From assembly GCA_963565915.1 (NCBI GenBank), contig OY751492.1, positions 2,356,001-2,420,000 of the forward strand: a stretch of 64,000 nucleotides of DNA, in the 5' to 3' direction. Shown here piece by piece: positions 1 to 10,139 of the stretch. Within the stretch, counting starts at the first letter, position 1. Every line of letters begins with the position of its first letter. The position numbers were made by a program, and so were the translations under genes. This DNA comes from Entoloma clypeatum. Taxonomy: Eukaryota > Basidiomycota > Agaricomycetes > Agaricales > Entolomataceae. The notes beneath the pieces were generated by a model. The model had not been told where the DNA came from. It searched no databases and was given only the letters and a program-made list of their open reading frames with translations.

Positions 1-442
1 GTCCCTATGGGGGCAACGAGACGTCTGAATGCCGTGGGACAGAGCCAAAGAGAATGCGACAGGAGAAGTTAGACGACAGACGATCCACTCCACTGGCTTT
101 ACATTGGGCACATTCCTCCTCGAGGTCTTCTGTAATGATGTTTCTCAGTCCGTGAGCCATGGAAAGACGGTCAGGTGGTTTCTAGCTGGAGAATACCCTG
201 CACTCGTACTAGAAGCCTGGTACAAGTCTCCTGGTTGCAAAAAATTCACTGATCATCCACTCATGTACTCTACAACCACCTCGTATGAGAAAATACAACC
301 AACCCTATGTTAACGTCATTTGCTGCTCAGATTGCTGGCTCCATTAGTTCACGAGGCGAAGCAGGCTGTCGACATATTCCTTCAAGTTGATAGTCATGTG
401 GCTCCACAGATGGTTGACAATGCTCCAGTAGAATGCTCTTGA
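1..442 (+). pseudogene. DUF6589-like protein fragment, frameshifted
   Basis: The main open stretch is 29-313. Its residues, such as the segment FCNDVSQSVSHGK and the following FLAGEYPALVLEAWY, resemble the N-terminal half of DUF6589 proteins, which are numerous in Agaricomycete genomes and often sit near repeats. The similar reading continues in a second frame from about 314 (LTSFAAQIAGSIS) and in a third frame to a stop at 440-442, so at least two frameshifts break it. The window edge cuts the 5' part. The family assignment is from memory of the pattern, not from a search. No intact function is expected. Confidence 0.45.
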
Positions 443-760
443 CATGAGCACGTCCAAAAGGAGTGTTATGAAAAGTTTTCACACTGATGGAATTGCAGGA
501 GATGAGTCTGGAAGAGAAAAGTTGGTTTCATTGGAAATTCTACAATACTACACTGAACATGAGACATCAAGTGAGACAGCGCAACACGCTAATTAAAGGG
601 CGCGCTGCATCAATTTGGCTGTGCTTGGTCAACACATGATTTGCACATGATGCATTTCTATATCACAATTCAGGACCCGTACGTGAAGACAGACTAAGGG
701 AACATGCACATTGCACAACCAATGGCATCACATGTTGTTACTCTTCTGTGATGCTGGGCA
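443..760. other. Left flank of the transposon nest, no gene seen
   Basis: I see no coding pattern, RNA gene or repeat in this stretch. It is moderately AT-rich and ends at the 8-bp target duplication of the large element. Confidence 0.5.
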
Positions 761-768
761 GGATTGTC
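761..768. repeat. 8-bp target site duplication, left copy
   Basis: GGATTGTC at 761-768 is repeated in the same orientation at 17457-17464, directly outside the inverted repeats. The boundary is ambiguous by a base or two because the terminal C and G can belong to either part; a 6-bp reading (GATTGT) is the minimum. Confidence 0.7.
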
Positions 769-943
769 CACCTGACTTACCCACCCTGTCAGCTTAATAA
801 TACTGGGACGTGGGGTCCCTGCCCTGGTATTATTAAGCTCGACTACAATGTAGACCCAACACCAGCCTTAAATCAGGCCCTACCGCCACCAAAAGACTTC
901 ACAGCACCAAGTCCCTCTGACATATTTGGGAATGCGACATCAG

Positions 944-948
944 CAAAG
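944..948. repeat. Gypsy-1 target duplication, left copy
   Basis: CAAAG at 944-948 is repeated at 7722-7726 just outside the other LTR. A 5-bp duplication is usual for Ty3/Gypsy integrases. Confidence 0.9.
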
Positions 949-1350
949 TGTTATGCTTAACAAACCATTCCAAGGTTCGGGCAGAGTATGCAGGAAAGTG
1001 GAAAGGCGAAGAGCAAAGTGATTGCTAAATCTAAGGAATCTACTATAGTACAAGAGGTTTATATAGGTACTGACTATAGGCGGTAGCGGATGAGTCAGTA
1101 CTGCGGAAGGCAGTGCGCATGAGTAAGGCGACTGCAGAAGGCTATGTACAGTGAGTAAGCTGACTGCGGAAAGTGAGTCAGCGCTGGAGCGAAGTATACT
1201 AAAGGGGATGACGAAGTAATGTAATGAGTCAGACTGGAAATCGAAGGTTGCGAAAGTAGACATTAGACATAGTAAGCTCGTAAGAGGGCGCCGAGTCGGG
1301 CCGATAAGTAAAAGATATGACGTGGTCCTCATACCATAGAGTCCGTAACA
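949..1350 (-). repeat. Gypsy-1 3' LTR
   Basis: This 402-bp copy is the counterpart of 7320-7721. Differences are few, for example CCATTCC versus CCGTTCC and CCGTAACA versus CCATAACA, both CpG transitions. Confidence 0.93.
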
Positions 1351-1363
1351 TGTTCCCCTCTCC
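1351..1363 (-). other. Gypsy-1 polypurine tract
   Basis: Read on the minus strand the bases GGAGAGGGGAACA abut the first base of the 3' LTR. A purine run here primes plus-strand DNA synthesis in LTR retroelements. Confidence 0.75.
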
Positions 1364-1384
1364 AAGCTCTGTGTCCTCACAGAG

Positions 1385-1756
1385 TCACTGTCCCCATCCC
1401 TCGTTGTTGCCGGGATCGGACCAGTTCAGACTTTCCTTGAGGCTCCAATCATATATCAACTCCTCGTTGATGGCTACGGCGAGTTCGAGGCCTTTGATGG
1501 CCAGCCGAATGCGTCGGTTTTCGATGACGAGGGTGCTGGTGTAATTTCCGAGAATTTGTTTTTCCTCGGGAGTCGGGGCGACGGGGAGATTGGACAGCGA
1601 GTGAAGCCGGATATGCATCTGGCGATGGAGGAGGTCGGCGAGGGAAGTTTCAAGGGCATGGATTTGGTCTCTCATGGAGAGTGCTTCGTTCATAAGGGCG
1701 GCGATGGCGGGGTTGATGTCGGTGGTGGAGGTGGAGGTGACGATGGTGTTTGACAT
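1385..1756 (-). CDS. Gypsy-1 third ORF, unknown protein of 123 residues
   Basis: This ORF lies between the end of pol (1891) and the 3' LTR, in the same direction as pol. The sequence is intact, unlike gag and pol. It looks like a small helical protein with a heptad-like stretch in its first half (ALMNEALSMRDQIHALETSL). I see no signal peptide or membrane segment, so it is not an obvious envelope protein. The 135 bp before its start include TATAGCC and a pyrimidine-rich run (about 1763-1790), the layout of a fungal core promoter, so it may have its own transcript. I do not recognise a family. Confidence 0.55.
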   Translation of the reverse strand: MSNTIVTSTSTTDINPAIAALMNEALSMRDQIHALETSLADLLHRQMHIRLHSLSNLPVAPTPEEKQILGNYTSTLVIENRRIRLAIKGLELAVAINEELIYDWSLKESLNWSDPGNNEGWGQ

Positions 1757-1890
1757 GGCGGTGAGGATGGTTGAGAGATAAAAGAAGAAGGGGGAGGCTA
1801 TATTGGGCAGGGGAAAAGACTAGAGCGGGGAACTCGGTGTGTGGTTGACTGATGAGGTCGATACTTGTCATGGATTCTGAGAGCTGTCTT

Positions 1891-4800
1891 TTATCGTGGG
1901 CGAGATGGGTTCTGCCGATGGAAATCACGGATCAAATCTTGAGCGTTCTGAACATTAGTTCGAGGTTCCCATGTGTTCTCTTCTGGACCATATCCTTCCT
2001 GCTGGACGAGGTACTGGATCTTTCCGCGGAACTTTCAAGAGTCTAGGATCGTAGACACATGGTACTCTTCTCGTCCTTCGACGATGATCGGATCAGGGGC
2101 TGGTTTCTTTTTCTGGATGGCGTATTTCGGAGTTTCATATGGTGACAACAGGGTCTCGTTGAACACAGGGTGAATCATCTTCCAAGTCTTCGGAAGATCA
2201 AGAAGGTACGTGCTAGCTCCTTTCTTCTCTAGGACTTTGAATGGTCCATGTCGGAGTGCATCAAGTTTCTTTGAGGGTCGATCGGTCCTGATGTTAGTCC
2301 CTTCCAGCCACACCTTGTCTCCGATGCGGTAGTCCCGAGACGGACTTCGCCGTGTGTCAACTGTCTTCTTCATCTGATCCTGTGCTTGTTTCAGCGCAGC
2401 ATTGGCTTCTTCTCGTGCCTGTTTGAGTTTTTTCAAGAAGTCGTTGGCAGCCGGATTGGTATCTTCTAACACGAGCTCTCCCTTCCATGGATGTAAACCG
2501 TAGTTGAGGTAGAATGGGGTGTGCTTTGTTGCCTGATGTTCTTTGTCATTGTACTGGAACTCTGCGATTGCGATCCATTCAGCCCAATCATCCTGTAGAT
2601 GGTTGACAAAGTTTCGTAAGAATGCTTCCGTCTCCTGATGCGATCGCTCGGCCTGTCCGTCAGTCTGTAGGTGGTATGCGGTGGACAGGTTCCTCTTGAT
2701 CCCTAACATGCGGCAGAGTATCTCCATGAACTTTGCGGCAAACTGCGGTCCCCTATCGCTGATGATCTTCTTGGGGATCCCATGAAGCTTCCATATCTGA
2801 TCCCGATAGATCTTGGCTAATCCTTCCGCTGATAGTTCCACGGTTGTCGGAATGAGGTGAAGCATCTTCGAATGTCTATCCGTGATGACCAGAATTGCGT
2901 TTTTTCCATCAGATTCTGGTATTGGTCCTACGATGTCGATTCCTATGTCTTCCCATGGGTGACTTGGTGCTGCATGGGGATGTAGCGGAGCATGTCACTT
3001 TTGTCGGTTAATCTTGTTGCGTTGACAAGTGTCGCAACCCTTCACGTACTTCTTCACATCATGCAGTATGGTAGGCCACCAGTAGGTGCGAGTGAGGAGT
3101 TCATGTGTCCGGTACTGCCCTGGATGTCCAGCCACTGGTGCATCATGTGACTCGAACATCAATTCTTGTCGTAATTGTGGATCTGGCGGGACATAGACTC
3201 GTTCTCCTGCATAGGTGATCCCATTCTCCTGTTGATACCAATGAGGATTCTTTTTTAGGCCCTGCGCTACTTCTGTCTCCATGCGGTTCGAAGCCTTGAT
3301 GCGTGCGATCCATGGGTTTTCGATGGTTGTGATGTTTCCAATTTTGATGGAATCAGATGTCTCACCCCCTTCAAAGAATTGTTCCTCCGTGAACATCTCC
3401 ATTTGTACCACATCTTCTGATTCCAACCATTTCAAGAATAGTCCCTCCTTGAGCATTTGGTCACTGTCCTGTGGTTCGAGTTCCGCTTCATACCAGGGTA
3501 AGCGTGACAGGATGTCCGCTTTCGCATTGGTCTTGCCGGGCACATGCCGTAATTCGAAGTCATAGTCTTGTAACTTCATTTTCCAGCGTTGCTGTCGTTG
3601 ATTCAGGTCCTGAGGACGACGGAAATATTCCAGGTTCTTGTGATTGGTCAAGATTTCAAAACGTTCCCTGGCTTCGAGCAGATAGTGTCTCCAATCTTTT
3701 AATGCTTCCACGACCACCAGGAGTTCTTTGTCATATATCTCGTAATTCTGTTCGGCCGCGGACATGGTCCGCGACAAGAACACGATGGGGTGCCATTTGT
3801 CGTCTTGCTTCTGAGAGAGTACTGCTCCAATTGCATAGCCCAATGCATTGGTTTCAACCCTGAACTGTCCCTCTGGTTTCGGTAATGCCAAGACTGGTGC
3901 CGATGTAATTGCCCATATGAGACCTTCAAAAGCTTGCTGCTCTGTTGGTCCCCAAGTAAATGCCGTACCGCCTGTGAGCGCGGTGAGAGGTTTCGCGATG
4001 TTTGAGTACCCTTCAATAAAACGTCGATAGAAGTTAGCAAATCCAAGGAACTTCTGAACTTCCTTTTTTGATGTGGGTGCTCGCCAGTTTCGAATTGTAT
4101 CCATCTTCTCAGTTTCCATCTCAACACGTCCCTCACCAACCACATATCCCAATATAGGACATTTCGTTACTTCCCATAAACACTTCTTCTCCTTTAGGAA
4201 CAAATCATTGTCCGATAGGATCTGTAGGATTTCTTTGGTGTTTTGCGCGAGTTCTTCCTTGGTTTTACCAATAACTACAATGTCATCCATATAGATCACG
4301 CAGATACATCGGCAGATCTGGTCCTGGAATAGACTAGCCATCATTCGAGAGAATGTTCCCGGGGAGTTGCAAAGACCGAAAAACATGACCAATGGTTCGA
4401 ACAATCCTCGACTGGTGAGGAAGGCAGCTTTCCATTCATCGCCCTCCTTAATCCGGACGTTGTTATAGCCCCACATGATGTCCATTTTATTGAAGTAGAC
4501 CGCATCTTTCAATACATCCAAGAGATCGGATATTCGTGGGAGTGGGAACTTGTCTTTGACCGTGAATTTATTGACCATGCGGTAATCTTGTACCAATCAT
4601 TTGGAGCCATCCTTCTTGTTGATGAAGAAGCAAGGGGAGGCATAAGGGGATTTGGATGGGCGGATCTTTCCTGTTGCTAGACCCTCGTCAATGAATGCGT
4701 CCAATTCTTCTTGTTCCTTTTGCGTCATAGGATATGTATTTCCCCTTAGTTCCTTTGGTGTGTCCGGTGTAAGTTCAATGCCATGGTCCCATTCCCTCTC

Positions 4801-5499
4801 CTTTGGGATCTTATCAAAGTTCTCTTTTTCGAAGAGATGAGCAAATCGTTCAACATATGAGGGTCGTTTGGTTGTGGGAGGTGGTGTGGGAGTGACAGCT
4901 TCCAGAATAGGGTCTCCAGGCTTCCATTTCTGATCTGACTTTTTGGGTGCATCTTTGTCGCGCACCTCAACCATGCGAACCCAGTGTTTGCGACCATTAA
5001 GGTTAATCCTGAAATCTGAGTGTTTGGTTCGACATGTTGTTGGGCACCGGTTAAATGTTACCGCGCCGGTTGTCCAATTGATTGTGGGGTTGTGGTGTAC
5101 CAACCAGTCATGTCCCAAGAGCATGTCCATTCTCCCAATGTCCAGTACCATTGCTTCCATGGTTTCCTGATGTGCTCCCAAATCCAGTTTGACTTTGGCA
5201 AGTTGGCTCGCTTTCTGTTGTCGATTTGGTGATCCATCCGCATTTAGAATTGCTATGGGCGGTATTCCTCGCGTGGGGAGGTTCTGTTCGCATACTATTC
5301 TGGGATGGATGCATGTGCGTTCACATCCGCTGTCAACCTCAGGTCGGATAACCTTTGGTCCTCGTCGTGTTTTGAGCTGAGCTAACAGCCTGATTTCTCG
5401 TCTTTTCGGAGGGTTATCTCCCTTCACAATCTTAGTCGACGCAGTGGCTCGCTTGGCAGGGATGACATAGGTTCTATTGTCTGCAGTCATACAAGGCAA
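1891..5499 (-). pseudogene. Gypsy-1 pol remnant (protease, RT, RNase H, integrase, chromodomain)
   Basis: One frame runs from the protease (DSG motif in the segment near 5330) through reverse transcriptase (YMDD), RNase H, integrase with its zinc-binding N terminus and catalytic core, and a chromodomain ending at 1891. It is broken in frame by three TGA codons, at 4597-4599, 2995-2997 and 2035-2037. Each replaces a codon that family comparison suggests was CGA (Arg). RNase H has also lost acidic residues: the usual ETDAS reads ETNAL, and TDH reads TNH. All of these are changes of CG to TG or CA. The pol frame lies -1 to the gag frame and the two overlap around 5541-5585. The protein cannot be made in full. 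Confidence 0.9.
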
Positions 5500-5540
5500 G
5501 CAAGTCCGTTTAATAGATAAGGGTCGCGACTTAGCGTCGT

Positions 5541-7259
5541 TTAATCGGACCCTTCGGGAAAATCCTTCTCGTCGGCTTCTAAGATTGTGGTTTCATCATT
5601 CTCGGCATCTTCCTCGGACACCTTCCTAACCCTTCCGGAGTTCTTCTTCGGCTTGCGGCAGTTGCGCGCGATATGGCCTTCTTGGTCACAGTTGAAACAC
5701 TTGCGACCATCTTTCTTCTTTGGAGCGCTACAGTCTTTAGCCAGATGACCGAAGCGTTGACAGTTGTAGCAATGGGCTACTCCTGCTTTGTCGATCTCCA
5801 TGGCCTTGCCCTGACCACCATAAGTGGTACCCGATCCGGTGCACATGTCGCCGCCACCTCGGATGACCAGTGCGTGTCCTTCCATCTGTTGTCCCTTGTT
5901 TCGGATCTCCTTTGCGTAATCGGTGTACATCTTGCCATCGCTAGCCACTTGTTCAGAGATTCTGCGGTTGATGTTTTTCTCTAGGATGTATTTCCCAGTT
6001 TCTTCGCCAAGGTTTGACAGTTTCAAGAGTTCTTCAAATTCATCCAAGAATTCATCAGTTTGAGTTACCTTTGTGTATAACTAGGTTATTTTGATGCCAG
6101 CGTCGATTTCTCATGAAAATGTCGGGAACATATTAGTGTTTCCCCCGATCAGAACTCTTTGCAAACAACTGAATGTTCCCTTTTCAATCTATGCACCCAA
6201 TTCTACTGTTTCAGGACTTCGAGTCTCGCTTTGGCAGCGACCGACTTGTTGGCGATGGAGAATCGTGTGGCGAAAAACCTAGCCAGGTGTTCTCGTTGTC
6301 AACGGCAAGAGCGTCTAACTTGTTACTGGCCCAGTGTCTGCCGGACCCTTCCATCATGCGGGATAGCGCCGCAAGAATCTTCTGATCGTCTGTGAGGCTC
6401 TTTTGGAACCTGATGTATAGTTTGGTGGCTTTCCACCACTCGTCAAAGGTGTATCTGTCCTTGAACATCCCAGGATCCTTGATGATCTTGGATGTATCCA
6501 TTGTTTGTACAGCCGGGGCTTCTGCCATGTCTAGAGTCTGCAGAGGAGGAGAGGAGTCGGGTTGTTGGGATGAAGATGGGGTTCGGGATACAGGTAAGGA
6601 TTGAAAATGAGTCCCTGTTCTAGGTGTCTGTTCGATATCTGACTGCGCGGAGTCAAAAGTAAATTCATCAGGGGACTCGTCAGCGGAATCGGTGGCAAAA
6701 CGTTCAGAGTATTTCCTCTGTAAATCTCTAAGGAATCTCTGTTCCTGCGCGTCTGTTGGTCTCAAGAAGGGGTCAAGTCTCTCGTTTCGTGCCCAGCAGT
6801 TGTACTCGGTCTGTTGTTCTTCGGTGGTGAAGTGGGCGTAGATCTGTTGCTTCGAGTAAGACGTGATGATGTGGCTCTGGGACGTCTCGATGTGAGCGTC
6901 CTAATCAATCTTCTGATAACGGTTGTCTGGACACCGATAAACTCTCTGATCTCTGTGATCCGACGTGTCTGAGGTCCTTCTTGAACGCGAAAGCTTTCGA
7001 GTTCGTTCTGTCGGGCGTTGTAATGCGCGATCTGGTGTTGCCAAGCAAGATGGATGCTCTCTGCTATCTCGCCGTGGGGGCGATGCTCGTCGTTGTCTAG
7101 TTCTTCATCAAGCACCTGCTGTAGGATGCGACGGATCTCCGATTCGATGTACTGCTGGATAAGCATAAAATTGATACTGTCTCGAGGACTTAGCTCCTCC
7201 TGTCGGGCTTCTGGCGTGCTGAATGGGTTACTGGTGAAGTCTTCAAAGAAGCACAACAT
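5541..7259 (-). pseudogene. Gypsy-1 gag remnant
   Basis: Three pieces are visible. 6762-7259 is an N-terminal region rich in Arg and Ser at its end. 6211-6765 carries the capsid-like core (RYTFDEWWKATKLYIRF). 5541-6047 carries two CCHC zinc knuckles, CYNCQRFGHLAKDC and CFNCDQEGHIARNC. The first two overlap by four bases in different frames. The second goes out of frame near 6270, and the expected frame then meets a stop near 6205. At least two frame changes therefore break it. Zinc knuckles bind the element RNA in packaging. Confidence 0.85.
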
Positions 7260-7319
7260 CTTGACTCATCTGGTAGTTGCTCTCTTCGCTCTGGGCAAAC
7301 CTAACGAGATTTAGCAACT

Positions 7320-7721
7320 TGTTATGCTTAACAAACCGTTCCAAGGTTCGGGCAGAGTATGCAGGAAAGTGGAAAGGCGAAGAGCAAAGTGATTGCTAAA
7401 TCTAAGGAATCTACTATAGTACAAGAGGTTTATATAGGTACTGACTATAGGCGGTAGCGGATGAGTCAGTATTGCGGAAGGCAGTGCGCATGAGTAAGGC
7501 GACTGCGGAAGGCTATGTACAGTGAGTAAGCTGACTGCGGAAACCGAGTCAGCGCGGGAGCGAAGTATACTAAAGGGGATGACGAAGTAATGTAATGAGT
7601 CAGACTGGAAATCGAAGGTTGCGAAAGTAGACATTAGACATAGTAAGCTTGTAAGAGGGCGCCGAGTCGGGCCGATAAGTAAAAGATATGACGTGGTCCT
7701 CATACCATAGAGTCCATAACA
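7320..7721 (-). repeat. Gypsy-1 5' LTR
   Basis: This 402-bp LTR lies upstream of gag on the minus strand. The base next to its inner end begins AGTTGCTAAATC in the direction of transcription; I do not recognise it as the usual tRNA primer site, so the priming mode is open. Confidence 0.93.
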
Positions 7722-8310
7722 CAAAGTATCTCGGCTCCCTCCGTTCCGTTCCCTACCATCTCGACCACACACGATCAAGCTCCCACGGCACTGGAACTGT
7801 TCTGGACAGCAATCACCATTGTCGACAGTCTCCGCCTCTGCCTCCCACTGCCATGAACGACGTTGGGAACAGCTTGTCCTGCCTCTCTTGTCCTCCAGCG
7901 CTACTCGCCGCACTCATAATGCCCCGCCTTCACGACTGGTGATGAACAGTGCCACGTAGCCTTGCTGACTCAGCCTGACTGGGGAGCTGTCTCGCCCCCT
8001 GAGACAGCTCGTCCTCCACGTTCATGTTGGACTCCCTCTCGCTACCGTCGGGCACCTCCATTTCACACCCGTTCCAGCTGTCGCAGCCCACAATGACTAG
8101 CATCCTCTGAGAGCCTTGGTGGCTCCAGTCCGTGGCGTTCCCACCCCCGAACGGCTTACCCTCAGCATCCTGCCACATCTATCACCATCGGAGCCCTTCC
8201 TACCCCTCTCCACCTTCGCTGCAGTTTCCACCTTGGACGCCCCGGTAATCCCAGCCACGCCCGCTCTGAATTGTTTGCGCTTCAGTGCCCACTCCTCTCG
8301 TCACCCCTCC

Positions 8311-8551
8311 ATTATTATATTGTTCTCGATATCTCAGCAATCAAAGATAACAATGTATTCATTAAATATTAACATGATTTTCTAAAGATTATCTGTCTGA
8401 TTTCACGAAACAAGTCAGGAAAGGAGTGATTAGTGCCCAGAGGGCTTCGGAATGAATATGAAAGGCTGGAATACGAGAGGTAGGGGAATATTGCCATGGG
8501 TATCAAAGGATGGTCTGGTGGATTAGGATGTTGCCGTCGATGCATCAGCAG
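8311..8551. other. Internal sequence of the DNA element, no gene
   Basis: This is AT-rich sequence between the inner end of the left inverted repeat and the stop codon of the carried gene. It probably includes the 3' untranslated part of that gene. I see no other feature. Confidence 0.4.
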
Positions 8552-9394
8552 TTAGGTGGTGTTGGTACCACTTGTGGAGCTGCCCCCGCCCTCGCCAGAT
8601 CTGTCCTTGTCGGGTGCAGGCATGTCTTCTGGGTCGCTCTCCACAGTCTCTGCACTTTTGTGCTTCTTGCATTGGCGAGTTTCTCCAGTTGCGTCCTGAC
8701 TGCAGGTACATTTTTTGCCATAATCAGATCGGTGACGGCGCGGCACCAGGGCGGTAATTTCACCTTTGTTGATCTGTCGCTTGTGTTCTGTGTTGAGGGT
8801 GCTGAACTCATCATCGGTAAGCTTTCTCCAGTATATTTTCCACCTCTCCAGAAGTTCCTCAAGTTCATGCAAGGCACTGGATGCTGCACTGAGGTTTGCA
8901 AATGGGATTTTATCTGGCCAACCATCGATCTTGACTTTATATTGTGAAACAACCTTCTGCCAGTAATATTTGTATTCCATCTTCGCACCCTCATCATCGG
9001 CAACTAGCCCTGATGCATAGATTTAGAATTATGAACCAAAGTGAAACTCTCATGACTTACAAAGTTTATCCAAGATCTTGTTCTGAATCTCTGAACGAAT
9101 AGCCGAAACACGCTGCTGGTGGTTTTGCTGATGATTTTGTGCAGCTCCTAAATATCTTATTAGAGGCCGGACTCCGAAATAATTGCACCTTGAAACAAAG
9201 CTCATAATCCCTGCACAGCATAACCTTCCATTTTACAGAGGAGGTCCTGTGGGTCGGTCTTGCACACAACCTCTAGAAAGCCATCAACACCAGGGGATGC
9301 ATAGTACATGTTTTTGAGGGGTAAGGTTGTCGTTCCACGTGTTACCAGCAACAGGGCTTCAGCGCCTGTACGAGACCTGAGATTGTTCAACTAT
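8552..9394 (-). pseudogene. 3' half of the gene carried by the DNA element
   Basis: Three exons can be read on the minus strand: about 9394-9207, 9147-9061 and 9009-8552 (stop at 8552-8554). The second intron has a good donor (GTAAGT at 9060) and acceptor; the first donor lacks a clear GT, so the gene is probably dead. The product segments include RTGAEALLLVTRGTTTLP, then KIDGWPDKIPFANLSAASSA, then a charged Ser- and Lys-rich tail. I recall a large Agaricomycete family of unknown function with the same order (TRGTT, GWPxxIPFxNLS, basic tail). It is not a transposase I know. Gypsy-2 cuts it at 9401. Confidence 0.55.
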
Positions 9395-9400
9395 GTTGGT

Positions 9401-10113
9401 TGTTAAGTAGGTGAAACATCGGAGCTTCGTCGGAGTCCGTCGGAGGTCGGACGTAGGACTGAGACCGGAGCGGAACTCCGGAAGTGCGGAGGAACAACGA
9501 AGGGGAGGGACGTGGCTTCAACGTATGTGTTGCGCCGCCGTTTGTTGGATAAGGTGTCCCAATTTCAGGAGGTCGGAGGAGAGGTCGGAGGTGCGGAGGT
9601 CCTCGGAAAGATCTCGGTGAGAGACACGTTGACGTGGAAATGGTCGGACGACGTTGGAGTTGTGACTCAGACACAGTACTGAGCTCGTCGAAGGGTAACG
9701 ATGGAGGAAGAGCAGTAGATGAGGATGTCGTCGGCATATTGTACCACAGCGAGGATCTCTGGCATGAACGGGGAGTAGAGGAGTGAACTTTGTTGATATT
9801 CGAACTGAGGAACTACAGGTATGGTACGAGCTTAAATACCTAAATGATATTACTTTACGGAGATGGTCGGAGTAGGTCCGGAGTTGTGGCGTAAGTTGCC
9901 AGCGACTGTAACGAACATTGGAGATGTCGGTCAACGGACCATGCGAAAAAGGTGATGCATAAGTAAATGGGAATATGAATATGAAATGCATAAAGGCATG
10001 GAGTTATGAATATGAAATGCACGATGGCAACGTGCGGAGATGCGGAGGTAATGGATGTCCGGAATGTCAGAGGACTATCGGAGTGGATCGGAGATTCGGA
10101 GACGGATATAACA
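9401..10113 (-). repeat. Gypsy-2 3' LTR, long form (713 bp)
   Basis: Relative to the other LTR it has an extra block at about 9496-9857. It also contains a repeated segment GAATATGAAATGCA (two copies between 9969 and 10021). Because the antisense gene starts 26 bp beyond this LTR, the plus strand of this LTR is the likely place of its promoter. Confidence 0.88.
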
Positions 10114-10124
10114 GTATTCCCCTC
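10114..10124 (-). other. Gypsy-2 polypurine tract
   Basis: On the minus strand the bases AGAGGGGAATAC lie directly before the 3' LTR start TGTTATATCC. This supports 9401-10113 as the true 3' LTR of this element. Confidence 0.7.
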
Positions 10125-10139
10125 TTAGGTCTGACACCC

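Larger units (their letters stand above)
949..7721 (-). mobile_element. Gypsy-1: Ty3/Gypsy (chromovirus) LTR retrotransposon, degenerate
   Basis: Both LTRs are 402 bp, begin TGTTATG or TGTTACG read in their own direction, and end in TAACA. The 5-bp target duplication CAAAG lies at 944-948 and 7722-7726. The domain order on the minus strand is gag with two zinc knuckles, protease, reverse transcriptase, RNase H, integrase and chromodomain, which defines a Ty3/Gypsy chromovirus. A polypurine tract abuts the 3' LTR. The LTRs differ at fewer than ten places, mostly CpG transitions, so the insertion is fairly young although the coding part is already dead. It lies inside the left inverted repeat of the larger DNA element. 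Confidence 0.93.
769..8310 (+). repeat. Left terminal inverted repeat (769-948 and 7727-8310)
   Basis: The arm is split by Gypsy-1 and its 5-bp target duplication. Joined, it is 764 bp and matches the reverse complement of 16693-17456. Near the outer end a 13-bp palindrome (AGCTTAATAATAC at 791-803, complement at 827-839) encloses a second short stem GGGAC/GTCCC. Similarity to the right arm stops abruptly at about 8310. Several differences between the arms are C/T or G/A. Confidence 0.8.

Noticed and set aside
949..7721. Possible envelope gene making Gypsy-1 virus-like
   Set aside because: The third ORF has no signal peptide or membrane helix.
8510..8947. A plus-strand frame of 145 codons with hydrophobic stretches
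   Set aside because: It is the antisense shadow of the GWPDKIPF exon of the carried gene.
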